Positions 1 to 8,074 of a stretch of DNA of 64,000 nucleotides are shown piece after piece. Position 1 is the stretch's first letter. Every line of letters starts with the position of its first letter. A model generated the notes under the pieces. It was not told where the DNA came from. It made no database searches and saw only the letters and a list, made by a program, of their open reading frames with translations. This stretch comes from Marixanthomonas spongiae (lineage in GTDB: Bacteria > Bacteroidota > Bacteroidia > Flavobacteriales > Flavobacteriaceae), in the NCBI RefSeq assembly GCF_003095375.1, contig NZ_QEHR01000002.1, positions 248,001 through 312,000 of the forward strand, read 5' to 3'. A program made the position numbers and the translations under genes.

Positions 1-1019
1 ACGGTAAAGACCACGCTATTTTTAGTGGCGACACCTTGTTTTTGGGCGATGTGGGCCGCCCCGATCTCGCTCAAAAAGCAGCGAGTATGACTCAAGAAGA
101 ACTCGCCGGTATTTTGTTTGACAGCCTCCGCGAAAAAATAATGCCATTAGCCGATGATGTTACGGTGTATCCCGCACATGGAGCCGGTTCTGCCTGCGGA
201 AAAAATATGATGAAAGAAACAGTGGACACCTTGGGCAACCAAAAGAAGATAAATTATGCCTTGCGAAATGATATGACGCGGGAGGAGTTTATACAAGAAG
301 TAACCGACGGCCTGCTGCCACCGCCAAGCTACTTTCCCCTTAATGTAAAGATGAACAAAGAAGGCTACGATAATATTGACGAAGTGGTATCTCGCGGTAC
401 CAAAGCGTTATCGCCCCGAGAATTCGAAAACTTGGCAAATACTACTGCAGCGGTGGTGTTGGATGTGCGCCACCAAAAAGATTTTATAAAAAGCCATATC
501 CCAAACTCAATATTTATTGGTCTCGATGGCGGATTTGCTCCGTGGGTGGGCGATTTAATTGCCGACGTAAAACAACCTATTTTGTTGATCGTTGATGAAG
601 GACGGGAAGAAGAAGCCGTTACCCGGTTGTCCAGGGTGGGGTTCGACAATACCTTGGGCTATCTAAAAGGTGGAATCCAAGCATGGCAACAAGCTGGAAA
701 AGGAGTGGACAGCATGCAATCCGTTTCAGCGGAAACGTTAAAAGAAAAATTAAATAATCAAGTACCGGTTTTCGACGTTAGAAAAGACAGTGAATTTGAA
801 ACAGCACATATTCTTGCTGCTAAACACACCTCTTTGAGCCGGATCAATGACCATTTAGAAGACTATCCAAGCAAAGAACCTTTTTATGTCCATTGTGCCG
901 GTGGGTACCGTTCGGTCATTGCGGCCTCCATTTTAAAAAGCCGCGGCATCCACAACGCGATCGACGTGGCCGGCGGATTTAAAGCCATAAAAGAAGCGGG
1001 AATCGAGATAACCAAGTAA
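1..1019 (+). CDS. MBL-fold persulfide dioxygenase / rhodanese fusion (5' partial)
   Basis: The reading frame is open from base 3, so the true start lies before the window. What is visible is the C-terminal half of a metallo-beta-lactamase domain, with metal-ligand motifs GDVGRPDL and YPAHGAGS, followed by two rhodanese domains. The first rhodanese (around DVRHQKDF to LKGGIQAW) has an Asp where the catalytic Cys should be (LIVDEGREE), so it is probably a pseudo-domain. The second keeps the loop CAGGYRS with its Cys. This MBL, pseudo-rhodanese, rhodanese order is that of CstB-type enzymes, which oxidise protein or low-molecular-weight persulfides to thiosulfate in sulfide detoxification. Function is inferred from architecture; the first metal ligands are outside the window. 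Confidence 0.88.
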   Translation, partial: GKDHAIFSGDTLFLGDVGRPDLAQKAASMTQEELAGILFDSLREKIMPLADDVTVYPAHGAGSACGKNMMKETVDTLGNQKKINYALRNDMTREEFIQEVTDGLLPPPSYFPLNVKMNKEGYDNIDEVVSRGTKALSPREFENLANTTAAVVLDVRHQKDFIKSHIPNSIFIGLDGGFAPWVGDLIADVKQPILLIVDEGREEEAVTRLSRVGFDNTLGYLKGGIQAWQQAGKGVDSMQSVSAETLKEKLNNQVPVFDVRKDSEFETAHILAAKHTSLSRINDHLEDYPSKEPFYVHCAGGYRSVIAASILKSRGIHNAIDVAGGFKAIKEAGIEITK

Positions 1020-1107
1020 TTTGTAAAAAATAAACTGAAATTCAATTTACCATAAAGAGGAATTTATAATTATTACCGATTTAGTCTTACGTCTAATTAT
1101 TAAAAAA

Positions 1108-1140
1108 AAACCCTAAAGTGGAGGAGACTTTAGGGTTTCT
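1108..1140. terminator. Bidirectional intrinsic terminator
   Basis: Stem CCCTAAAGT (1111-1119) pairs with ACTTTAGGG (1127-1135), with an A-run on the left and T-rich sequence on the right. It lies between the convergent fusion gene and the DUF2383 gene and can serve both. Confidence 0.8.
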
Positions 1141-1165
1141 TCTTGCGTTACATCTTCATTCGCCA

Positions 1166-1651
1166 TTAATTATCCTTCTCAGCAAGGTCTTCTAGGTTTT
1201 TTACTTTTGCTACGGTCGATTTTATTTCAGAGAGTTGACTGGTTAAAATTGATTCCAAGTTGGGTGGAAATCGGTTTTCTTTCAGTGTTTCTTCATACTC
1301 CTCCAAACTGGCTTTTTCGCCACGGATGCATTCTTCCAATACCGCTTCATCGTCTTTTCCGGTAAAGGCGGTTTTTACATCAATCCAAGTTCGGTGCAAA
1401 TCGCCAGTGGTGCTGCCATCTTCTTTAGGTTTTTCGTTTAACGATCGTATTTCACGGTCCAATTCGGTTGCAAATTTATTACGTTTTCGTGCCTGTTCTT
1501 TCAAAAACCGTTTTAAGTTGCTGTCCTTGGCATCTTCCATGGCCTTGGTAAATCCTTTTTCGGCATCGTAATTTTTTTCAAGAAGGCCTTGAAGGTTGTT
1601 CACCAAGTCCTTATGAACGGTTTCTTTTGCTTGTTCCCTTGTAGTTTTCAT
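1166..1651 (-). CDS. PA2169-family four-helix-bundle protein (DUF2383)
   Basis: A 161-residue, highly charged, all-helical soluble protein without signal peptide. The pattern of an N-terminal helix pair (LVNNLQGLLEKNYDAEKGF) and a second ferritin-like pair with LHRTWIDVKTAFTGKDDEAVLEE is typical of the DUF2383/PA2169 family. Members are found in general stress regulons, but no biochemical function is established. The gene stands alone on the minus strand, with a terminator at its 3' end. Confidence 0.8.
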   Translation of the reverse strand: MKTTREQAKETVHKDLVNNLQGLLEKNYDAEKGFTKAMEDAKDSNLKRFLKEQARKRNKFATELDREIRSLNEKPKEDGSTTGDLHRTWIDVKTAFTGKDDEAVLEECIRGEKASLEEYEETLKENRFPPNLESILTSQLSEIKSTVAKVKNLEDLAEKDN

Positions 1652-1829
1652 AGTTTCTGCTTTTATTGTTTTTTGAATTCACTCCTAAAAATACAATCTA
1701 TCTTTAAAGTTGCTTCTTAGTGTTTTGCCAATTGAGAAGCCTTTAACAAAGCATGTTAATGAATTGTAATTTATTTGATATTCAGGCTTTTGCTGTTTAT
1801 ATTTAAATGAACAATAAAAAACAATAGCC

Positions 1830-1982
1830 ATGGAACAAGACAAGAAAAGCGAATTGGAAAAGCAAAAACAGAGCATTGAAGAACAGGCCATTAATAAAAA
1901 GGAAAAAGAGTCTGATGGAAAAGAAATAAACCAACAAGTAAAACAACGAAAAGAACAACATCAACCCCGTGATACGGCTTAA
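1830..1982 (+). CDS. Small highly charged hypothetical protein (50 aa)
   Basis: ATG at 1830 opens a 50-codon frame starting MEQDKKSELEKQKQSIEEQ. It is almost entirely Lys, Glu, Gln, Asp and Asn, with no hydrophobic core, so it is likely disordered or a single coiled helix. A strong terminator follows 19 bases after the stop, which supports a real transcription unit. I recognise no family. Small Lys/Glu/Gln-rich proteins near stress genes such as the DUF2383 neighbour are common in this group, but a role here would be a guess. Confidence 0.5.
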   Translation: MEQDKKSELEKQKQSIEEQAINKKEKESDGKEINQQVKQRKEQHQPRDTA

Positions 1983-2001
1983 TGGCAAGTACGGAACAAG
2001 A

Positions 2002-2037
2002 GAAAGCCCCGCAAAATTTTGCGGGGCTTTCTTTTTT
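2002..2037. terminator. Bidirectional intrinsic terminator
   Basis: Perfect palindrome: GCCCCGCAAAA (2006-2016) pairs with TTTTGCGGGGC (2017-2027), flanked by GAAA on the left and TTTC plus a T-run on the right. It ends the 50-aa gene and, read on the minus strand, the transketolase operon. Confidence 0.85.
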
Positions 2038-2076
2038 GATCAAAGCCTGCGTTTGACAGGCTGGAGCAAAAAAAGG

Positions 2077-3030
2077 TTATTTTCGCGCGATCGCTTTTTT
2101 GGCAGCTTTTACAATGGCATTGGCGTTAAGGCCATATTTTTCCATGAGTTGTTCTGGGGTTCCAGATTCGCCAAAAGTATCTTGCGTTGCCACGAACTCT
2201 TGTGGCGCTGGGGCATTTTCGGCTAATACACGGGCGACACTCTCACCAAGCCCACCTAAATAATTGTGTTCTTCGGCAGTGACAATGCCCCCTGTTTTAC
2301 CAACGCTATCCAGTATCGCTTTATTGTCCAAAGGTTTAATGGTGTGGATGTTGATTACTTCGGCACTGATGCCTGCTTCGTTCAGTTTTTCGGCAGCCTG
2401 CAATGCTTCCCATACCAAATGGCCTGTGGCTACAAGGGTTACATCGGTTCCTTCTTGCAGCTGAACAGCTTTCCCAATTTCAAATGTTTGATCTTCAGGG
2501 GTGAAATTGGCTACCTTCGGCCGGCCAAAACGGAGATAGACAGGACCTTGATGCTCGGCTATGGCCAAGGTGGCGGCTTTGGTCTGGTTATAGTCGCAGG
2601 TGTTGATAACCGTCATGCCCGGAAGCATTTTCATCAAGCCGAGATCTTCGAGAATTTGGTGGGTAGCTCCGTCTTCCCCTAAAGTAACTCCGGCGTGCGA
2701 AGCACAGATTTTTACGTTTTTCCCGCTGTAGGCAATGCTTTGGCGAATTTGATCATAAACACGCCCGGTGGAAAAATTGGCAAAAGTCCCGGTAAACGGG
2801 ATCTTCCCGCCAATGGTCAAGCCTGCGGCCATTCCCATCATGTTGGCTTCGGCAATCCCCACCTGAAAAAAGCGGTCTGGATGGTTCTCTTTAAAGTCGT
2901 CCATTTTTAAGGAACCGGTCAAGTCGGCACACAAGGCCACGACGTTTTTATTGGTTTTTCCCAATTCGGTCAATCCTGCTCCAAAACCGGACCGGGTGTC
3001 TTTTTTTCCGCTGTCTGTATATTTTTTCAT
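2077..3030 (-). CDS. Transketolase, C-terminal subunit
   Basis: A 317-residue protein covering the pyrimidine-binding and C-terminal domains of a thiamine-diphosphate transketolase. FQVGIAEANMMGMAAGL carries the conserved Glu that activates the cofactor, and the C-terminal transketolase domain (VINIHTIKPLDNKAI) follows. Together with the N-terminal half encoded upstream it should form one heteromeric enzyme of the non-oxidative pentose phosphate pathway. Its ATG overlaps the stop of the preceding gene (ATGA, 3027-3030), so it is translationally coupled in the operon. Split transketolases are common in Bacteroidota and archaea. The DXS family is less likely given the domain split. Confidence 0.93.
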   Translation of the reverse strand: MKKYTDSGKKDTRSGFGAGLTELGKTNKNVVALCADLTGSLKMDDFKENHPDRFFQVGIAEANMMGMAAGLTIGGKIPFTGTFANFSTGRVYDQIRQSIAYSGKNVKICASHAGVTLGEDGATHQILEDLGLMKMLPGMTVINTCDYNQTKAATLAIAEHQGPVYLRFGRPKVANFTPEDQTFEIGKAVQLQEGTDVTLVATGHLVWEALQAAEKLNEAGISAEVINIHTIKPLDNKAILDSVGKTGGIVTAEEHNYLGGLGESVARVLAENAPAPQEFVATQDTFGESGTPEQLMEKYGLNANAIVKAAKKAIARK

Positions 3031-3737
3031 TTTGAAATGTTGAAATTATGTGAGAAATTAACTTCCAAGGGTTTGGTGTCCATCGCAATTGCTTTTAAAA
3101 CCACTTTATCTTTTACGGTTGCTTTTAATAGCAATCCTTGTGGCAAATTAAAGTCTATGCTCCCTTTGCTCTGGGTTTTGTAGAGCATGAGCTGTAAAAA
3201 TTCTTTGAAAATAGCATTGTTGTCCACCTTATGCTCTGCATCAAAAACCACTGTAATGGGTTTATCGGGTTCTGTGCTTGGGTAAATGGAATATACATCC
3301 CGTTCCTTGCCGAACAGTACATCTGATTCCGATGTTTTTTCAGAAATTAACGCCACCTCTTGGTTTAATGGATTATTCATTGGAGGAAGCATATCCTTCA
3401 TATCCATTTTGAAAAAAAAGATATTTTCATTGAAACTCAAATCCATATAGAGGATAGCCTTCTGCGTATCGAGTATAATATGCGAGTTCATGGAGGATAG
3501 ATCCATCTGGGTTTGCTTAAACATACGGGCACCTAACTGACTGGCCAATATGGGAGCGCTGGTATATATATAGCTTCCTTCCTTATTGTAGCTTACGGTT
3601 ATGGTGTCGGTGGTGTTTTTCCGTTTATTCGGAATTTCATACGTAACACTATAATCAAACGTAATGCTTTTGGTTTGGGCAAACGCAAAATAGCTAGAGC
3701 AAAGCGCGATTAAAAGTAAATATGTGGTTTTGTTCAT
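3027..3737 (-). CDS. Exported hypothetical protein between transketolase halves
   Basis: I choose the ATG at 3737, which gives 236 residues and a clear signal peptide (MNKTTYLLLIALCSSYFAFA, cleavage before QTKS). A frame extending further upstream would lie inside the transketolase N-terminal gene. The mature part is a mainly beta-strand protein rich in Lys, Asp and Met, resembling periplasmic DUF4412-type proteins, though I cannot assign it firmly. It starts one base after the upstream stop and overlaps the downstream ATG by ATGA, so it is co-transcribed and coupled with both transketolase halves. A link between an exported protein and a cytosolic enzyme is not explained by the sequence. Confidence 0.8.
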   Translation of the reverse strand: MNKTTYLLLIALCSSYFAFAQTKSITFDYSVTYEIPNKRKNTTDTITVSYNKEGSYIYTSAPILASQLGARMFKQTQMDLSSMNSHIILDTQKAILYMDLSFNENIFFFKMDMKDMLPPMNNPLNQEVALISEKTSESDVLFGKERDVYSIYPSTEPDKPITVVFDAEHKVDNNAIFKEFLQLMLYKTQSKGSIDFNLPQGLLLKATVKDKVVLKAIAMDTKPLEVNFSHNFNISK

Positions 3738-3738
3738 C

Positions 3739-4584
3739 TTAATAGTCTTGTAGGGTTTCCGGGTTTTGTGCCAAGGCCTTTTCCAATTGCTCATCATTGG
3801 GAGCTTTCCCGTGCCAAGCGTGGGTGTGCATCATAAAGTCAACCCCGTTCCCCATCACGGTGTGTAACAACACACAAACAGGCTTTCCGTGTCCGGTTTT
3901 TGCCTTGGCTTTTTTCATGCCTTCCAATACGGCCGAAAGTTTGTTGCCTTCTTCAATTTCCAATACGTCCCAGCCAAAGGCTTCAAACTTGCCCTTTACA
4001 TTGCCTAACGGAAGTACATTGTGGGTAGCACCGTCAATTTGCTGGCCGTTCAAGTCGATGGTCACGATGAGGTTGTCCACTTGGTTTCCTGCGGCATACA
4101 TAATGGCTTCCCAGTTTTGGCCTTCTTGTAATTCCCCATCACCACAGAGGGTGTATATTAAATGGTTGTCGTTGTTCAGTTTTTTGGCTTCGGCAGCGCC
4201 AATGGAAACCGAAATCCCCTGTCCCAACGATCCCGATGCCACCCGAACCCCGGGCAATCCTTCGTGAGTGGTTGGATGTCCTTGCAAACGGGAATCGATG
4301 TGGCGAAAGGTTTTCAGTTCCTCCACCGGGAAATAACCCGACCGCGCTAAAACGCTATAAAAAACCGGGGAAATATGCCCGTTTGAAAGGAAGAAAAGGT
4401 CTTCGCCTATTCCGTCCATATTAAAATCGTCCTTGCGGTCCATCAGTTCTTGGTACAATGCGACGAAAAATTCAGTACAGCCCAAAGAACCTCCGGGATG
4501 CCCTGAGTTTACTGCGTGTACTTGCCTTAAAATATCCCTGCGGACCTGAACCACTAAATCCTCAAGGTGTTGTAAATCTGCCAT
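3739..4584 (-). CDS. Transketolase, N-terminal (ThDP-binding) subunit
   Basis: A 281-residue protein matching the pyrophosphate-binding domain of transketolase. HPGGSLGCTEFFVAL is the substrate/cofactor motif near the N-terminus, and GDGELQEGQNWEA followed by a distal Asn (DLNGQQIDG) is the ThDP-Mg GDG-N motif. LHTVMGNGV follows towards the C-terminus. It is the first gene of a three-gene minus-strand operon with the exported protein and the C-terminal subunit. The pair interconverts sugar phosphates (xylulose-5-P, ribose-5-P, erythrose-4-P, fructose-6-P). Confidence 0.94.
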   Translation of the reverse strand: MADLQHLEDLVVQVRRDILRQVHAVNSGHPGGSLGCTEFFVALYQELMDRKDDFNMDGIGEDLFFLSNGHISPVFYSVLARSGYFPVEELKTFRHIDSRLQGHPTTHEGLPGVRVASGSLGQGISVSIGAAEAKKLNNDNHLIYTLCGDGELQEGQNWEAIMYAAGNQVDNLIVTIDLNGQQIDGATHNVLPLGNVKGKFEAFGWDVLEIEEGNKLSAVLEGMKKAKAKTGHGKPVCVLLHTVMGNGVDFMMHTHAWHGKAPNDEQLEKALAQNPETLQDY

Positions 4585-4792
4585 GTGCGTTATTTTGTTT
4601 TTTCAGCATCAAAAATACGGGTTTCCAAGGCGTGGGCAAAAGATAATTCCTTCAGTTATCAACGATTTAAGGGAAGTTATTAAAAAGAACAACTACAATA
4701 TCGTGACGTCCCCTAAATTGAGTTGATCTTTTTTTGGTTACTTTCTTCGCTAAAGGGGAAGGCGAGCCAGAGCAAAGCGAATTTTAAATCCC

Positions 4793-4841
4793 AGATCTCA
4801 CATCTCATATCTAACGTCTCATATCTAACGTCTCATATCTC
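4793..4841. repeat. Heptamer tandem array (7 units)
   Basis: Seven 7-bp units of the form NNNTCTN (AGATCTC, ACATCTC, ATATCTA, ACGTCTC, ATATCTA, ACGTCTC, ATATCTC), directly upstream of the tgt promoter box. Confidence 0.85.
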
Positions 4842-4862
4842 AAGTATCTAAACAAATCCTGT

Positions 4863-4870
4863 TATCTTTG
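4863..4870 (+). promoter_or_regulatory. Candidate -7 box upstream of tgt
   Basis: TATCTTTG fits the Bacteroidota TAnnTTTG -7 consensus and lies 54 bases before the tgt ATG. No clear -33 TTG is seen at the expected distance; the heptamer array occupies that position. Confidence 0.45.
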
Positions 4871-4924
4871 CAGCCGTTTGCCTTCCGAAGTTTCGGTTTG
4901 GGCATCGTTCAGAAAAAAACATGC

Positions 4925-6055
4925 ATGCAATTTAAATTAGAAAACACCGATCCCGAGAGCCAAGCCCGCGCCGGGACCATCACATTAGACCATGGCCCCG
5001 TTGAAACCCCCATTTTTATGCCGGTTGGGACGGTAGGTTCAGTTAAAGGCGTACACCAACGCGAACTTTCCAACGACATCAATCCCGATATTATCTTGGG
5101 AAACACCTACCATTTGTATTTGCGGCCGCAAACCACAGTGCTCGAAAAAGCTGGTGGCCTCCATAAATTCATGAATTGGGACCGAAATATCTTGACCGAT
5201 AGCGGGGGCTATCAAGTGTATTCGCTTTCGGCAAACCGAAAAATCAAGGAAGAAGGGGTGAAGTTCAAGTCGCATATTGACGGGAGCATGCATTTTTTCA
5301 CGCCCGAAAACGTGATGGAAATACAACGGACCATCGGCGCCGATATTATTATGGCCTTCGATGAATGTACGCCCTATCCCTGCGATTATAACTATGCCAA
5401 ACGTTCCATGCACATGACGCACCGTTGGTTGGATCGTTGTGTAGCGCATTTAGGGAAAACACCTTTAAAGTACGACTACAACCAAACACTTTTTCCCATT
5501 GTGCAAGGAAGCACGTATAAAGATCTGCGGAAGCAATCTGCAGAGTACATTGCTTCGGTAGGGGCGGCAGGAAATGCCATTGGCGGACTTTCGGTTGGCG
5601 AACCGGCCGAAGAAATGTATGCCATGACCGAGGTGGTCACCGAAATACTTCCCAAAGATAAACCCCGTTATTTAATGGGTGTGGGGACCCCAATCAATCT
5701 ATTGGAGAACATTGCCTTGGGCATCGATATGTTCGATTGTGTCATGCCCACCCGAAACGGCCGAAATGGCATGCTCTTTACCGCGCACGGCACCATAAAC
5801 ATAAAAAATAAAAAATGGGAAACCGATTTCTCACCCATTGACGAGATGGATATCACCTGGGTGGATACCGCTTATAGCAAAGCATACGTGCGCCATTTGT
5901 TTAAGGTAAAGGAACTCTTGGGCATGCAAATTGCAACCATCCATAACTTAGGGTTTTATTTATGGTTGGTTCGTGAAGCGAGAAAACATATCTTAGCGGG
6001 GGATTTCACCTCGTGGAAAAACAAAATGGTCAAACAAATGGATAAACGCCTTTAA
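4925..6055 (+). CDS. tgt: tRNA-guanine transglycosylase (queuine tRNA-ribosyltransferase)
   Basis: 376 residues from the ATG at 4925 (MQFKLEN); an upstream in-frame TTG would add 19 non-conserved residues across the promoter box. The enzyme swaps guanine-34 of GUN-anticodon tRNAs for a queuosine precursor. Visible are LTDSGGYQVYSL with the general-base Asp, FDECTPYPCDYN, the GGLSVGEP loop, and DCVMPTRNGRNG with the nucleophilic Asp. Odd: the C-terminal zinc site, normally CxCxxC plus His, has no cysteines here (ITWVDTAYSKAYVRHL), and only the His of IHNLGFYLWL remains. The stop overlaps the next ATG (TAATG), so it is coupled to the permease gene. Confidence 0.95.
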   Translation: MQFKLENTDPESQARAGTITLDHGPVETPIFMPVGTVGSVKGVHQRELSNDINPDIILGNTYHLYLRPQTTVLEKAGGLHKFMNWDRNILTDSGGYQVYSLSANRKIKEEGVKFKSHIDGSMHFFTPENVMEIQRTIGADIIMAFDECTPYPCDYNYAKRSMHMTHRWLDRCVAHLGKTPLKYDYNQTLFPIVQGSTYKDLRKQSAEYIASVGAAGNAIGGLSVGEPAEEMYAMTEVVTEILPKDKPRYLMGVGTPINLLENIALGIDMFDCVMPTRNGRNGMLFTAHGTINIKNKKWETDFSPIDEMDITWVDTAYSKAYVRHLFKVKELLGMQIATIHNLGFYLWLVREARKHILAGDFTSWKNKMVKQMDKRL

Positions 6056-7134
6056 TGTTAAGCATACTCGATAAATACATTCTGAAGCGATACTTGGGCA
6101 CATTCTTGCTGTTGCTCCTATTGTTTATCCCTATCGGTATCACGGTAAACCTTGCCGAAAAAATCGATAAGATTTTGGAGAACGAGGTGCCTTTTATCGA
6201 AGTGGCCAAGTATTATTTAGATTTTACCATCTACTTTGCCAACCTCTTGTTTCCGTTGTTTTTGTTTTTGTCGGTCATCTGGTTTACTTCAAAATTGGCC
6301 AACAATACCGAGGTTATCGCCTTTTTAAGCAGTGGCGTTTCCTACTATCGGTTTTTACGCCCGTATATGATTGGGGCGACCATTGTATGTGTTGGCGCTT
6401 TGATTTTGGGCATGTATCTCGCACCCATGGCCAGCAAGGGGTTTAACGAATTTAAATACAAATACCTAAAGAAAGGGAAACAGGACCGGGCGCAATCTAA
6501 CATGTACCGGCAAATAAACGACAACGATTATATTTATGTGAGCTATTTCAATGTAAAGGAAAAAACCGGAAACAATTTTACCTTAGAACATTTTGAAGGC
6601 AATGAAATGAAATACAAGCTTTCGGCCAGCCGGATAAGGTATAACGAAAAAGACAGCTCCTACACCCTCTACAATTACAAAAAACGGATAGTGGGCGAAA
6701 ACGATGACCGGCTTTTAAAAGAAACCAAACTTGACACGGTCTTTCCTTTTGAAATGGAGGATTTAACCCCAGTCGAATACATTGCCGAAACCTTGAACTT
6801 TACAGAGCTCAACGATTTTATTCAACGGGAGAAAGCAAAAGGCTCTTCTTATATAAACAGGTACGAAGTGGTACGGTACAAACGGTGGAGCCTGCCGGTT
6901 TCTGCCTATATATTGACCGTTATTGCTGTTGCAGTATCTTCGGTGAAACGCCGTGGCGGCATGGGGGTTAACCTTGCCATTGGTATTGCCATTGGGATGG
7001 TTTTTATCTTTTTCGATAAAATTTTTGGTACCATGGCAGAGCAAAGTACTTTTTCACCCTTTATCGCCACATGGTTCCCTAACATTGTATTTGGTATCTT
7101 AGCGATTTACCTGTTGAAAAATGCCAAACGCTAA
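6055..7134 (+). CDS. LptF/LptG-family permease (YjgP/YjgQ)
   Basis: A 359-residue inner-membrane protein with three N-terminal transmembrane segments, a periplasmic beta-rich domain (about residues 130-270) and three C-terminal transmembrane segments (VSAYILTVIAVAV, NLAIGIAIGMVFIFF, IVFGILAIYLL). This is the layout of LptF/LptG, which with the LptB ATPase extracts lipopolysaccharide from the inner membrane for export. The N-terminal MLSILDKYILKRYLGTFL matches the family start. Which of LptF or LptG it is cannot be told. It overlaps tgt by one base and the EamA gene by 14 bases. Confidence 0.9.
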   Translation: MLSILDKYILKRYLGTFLLLLLLFIPIGITVNLAEKIDKILENEVPFIEVAKYYLDFTIYFANLLFPLFLFLSVIWFTSKLANNTEVIAFLSSGVSYYRFLRPYMIGATIVCVGALILGMYLAPMASKGFNEFKYKYLKKGKQDRAQSNMYRQINDNDYIYVSYFNVKEKTGNNFTLEHFEGNEMKYKLSASRIRYNEKDSSYTLYNYKKRIVGENDDRLLKETKLDTVFPFEMEDLTPVEYIAETLNFTELNDFIQREKAKGSSYINRYEVVRYKRWSLPVSAYILTVIAVAVSSVKRRGGMGVNLAIGIAIGMVFIFFDKIFGTMAEQSTFSPFIATWFPNIVFGILAIYLLKNAKR

Positions 7135-8023
7135 ACTGTTCAACTACCTGCATTTGCACGGTATCGTCTTTATTTGGGGCTTTACGGCCGTGCTGGGGGC
7201 TTTAATTTCCATCGATGCCATTCCGTTGGTGTGGTTCAGGATGCTCTTGGCTTCAGGGTTTATCTTTCTCTTTGTGTTGCTGAAGAAAGAAAAATTGCGT
7301 TTTTCGGTTAAAACCCTTTCAAAATTTTTCTTTGCAGGCTTTATCATTGCCTTGCATTGGTTGTGTTTCTTTGGAGCGATAAAAGCATCGAATGTTTCGG
7401 TAACCTTGGCGATTATGTCCACCGGGGCGTTTTTTGCCTCGCTGCTGGAACCGCTTTTCTTCAAACGGAAAATAATAGGGTACGAAGTGTTCTTCGGAAT
7501 CACCGTAATTGCAGGGCTGTACCTTATTTTTAATGTGGAAACCGATTACGTTTGGGGAATTGGCCTGGCATTGGCCGCTTCTTTCTTGGGCGCCATTTTT
7601 ACCATCATCAACGGGGCACTGGTCATAAAACACAAAGCATCGGTTATTTCGCTGTACGAACTGTTTTTCGGTGGGTTGTGCATTACCGCATATTTGGCTT
7701 TTCAGGGGGAAATCACTTCAGGATTGTTTCAGCTGTCAACAAACGATTGGCTGCTGTTGTTGCTGTTGGCATCGGTGTGCACGGCGTATGCTTTTCTGGC
7801 TTCGGTGCATGTCATGAAATGGATAAGCCCTTATACCGTAATGCTCACCGTAAACCTGGAACCGGTATATGGAATCATCTTGGCCTTGTTGATACTGGGC
7901 GATAGCGAATATATGAATCCAGAATTTTATTACGGCGCCGCAATAATCATTGCAACCGTCATCGCCAATGGCGTGGTTAAAAACAGGTTGAAAAGAAAAA
8001 AAAGGCGATTGCCCAATACCTAA
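7121..8023 (+). CDS. EamA-family (DMT) transporter
   Basis: A 300-residue, very hydrophobic protein with about ten transmembrane helices arranged as two EamA repeats (LHGIVFIWGFTAVLGALI at the N-terminus, AYAFLASVHVMKWISPYTVML in the second half) and a basic tail. Drug/metabolite transporters export amino acids, nucleosides or other small metabolites; the substrate cannot be predicted. Its start lies inside the permease gene (14-base overlap), indicating one operon with tgt and the Lpt permease. Confidence 0.9.
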   Translation: MPNAKLFNYLHLHGIVFIWGFTAVLGALISIDAIPLVWFRMLLASGFIFLFVLLKKEKLRFSVKTLSKFFFAGFIIALHWLCFFGAIKASNVSVTLAIMSTGAFFASLLEPLFFKRKIIGYEVFFGITVIAGLYLIFNVETDYVWGIGLALAASFLGAIFTIINGALVIKHKASVISLYELFFGGLCITAYLAFQGEITSGLFQLSTNDWLLLLLLASVCTAYAFLASVHVMKWISPYTVMLTVNLEPVYGIILALLILGDSEYMNPEFYYGAAIIIATVIANGVVKNRLKRKKRRLPNT

Positions 8024-8034
8024 CAACAAAATTT

Positions 8035-8042
8035 TATCTTTG
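8035..8042 (+). promoter_or_regulatory. Candidate promoter -7 box of accA
   Basis: TATCTTTG matches the TAnnTTTG consensus, 32 bases before the accA ATG. A TTG at 8009-8011 lies 23 bases upstream, slightly longer than the usual spacing. Confidence 0.55.
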
Positions 8043-8074
8043 CATGCTAAGAAAAACTACAATCTAAAGATACT

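Larger units (their letters stand above)
4585..4924. other. Intergenic region between transketolase operon and tgt
   Basis: About 340 bases without a supported gene. It should hold divergent promoters for the transketolase operon and tgt. A heptamer array (4793-4841) and a TATCTTTG box (4863-4870) are listed separately. The stretch 4730-4790 has the look of decayed coding sequence, but no frame is intact. Confidence 0.6.

Noticed and set aside
3797-4267. 156-codon plus-strand frame opposite transketolase
   Set aside because: Shadow of the well-supported minus-strand gene.
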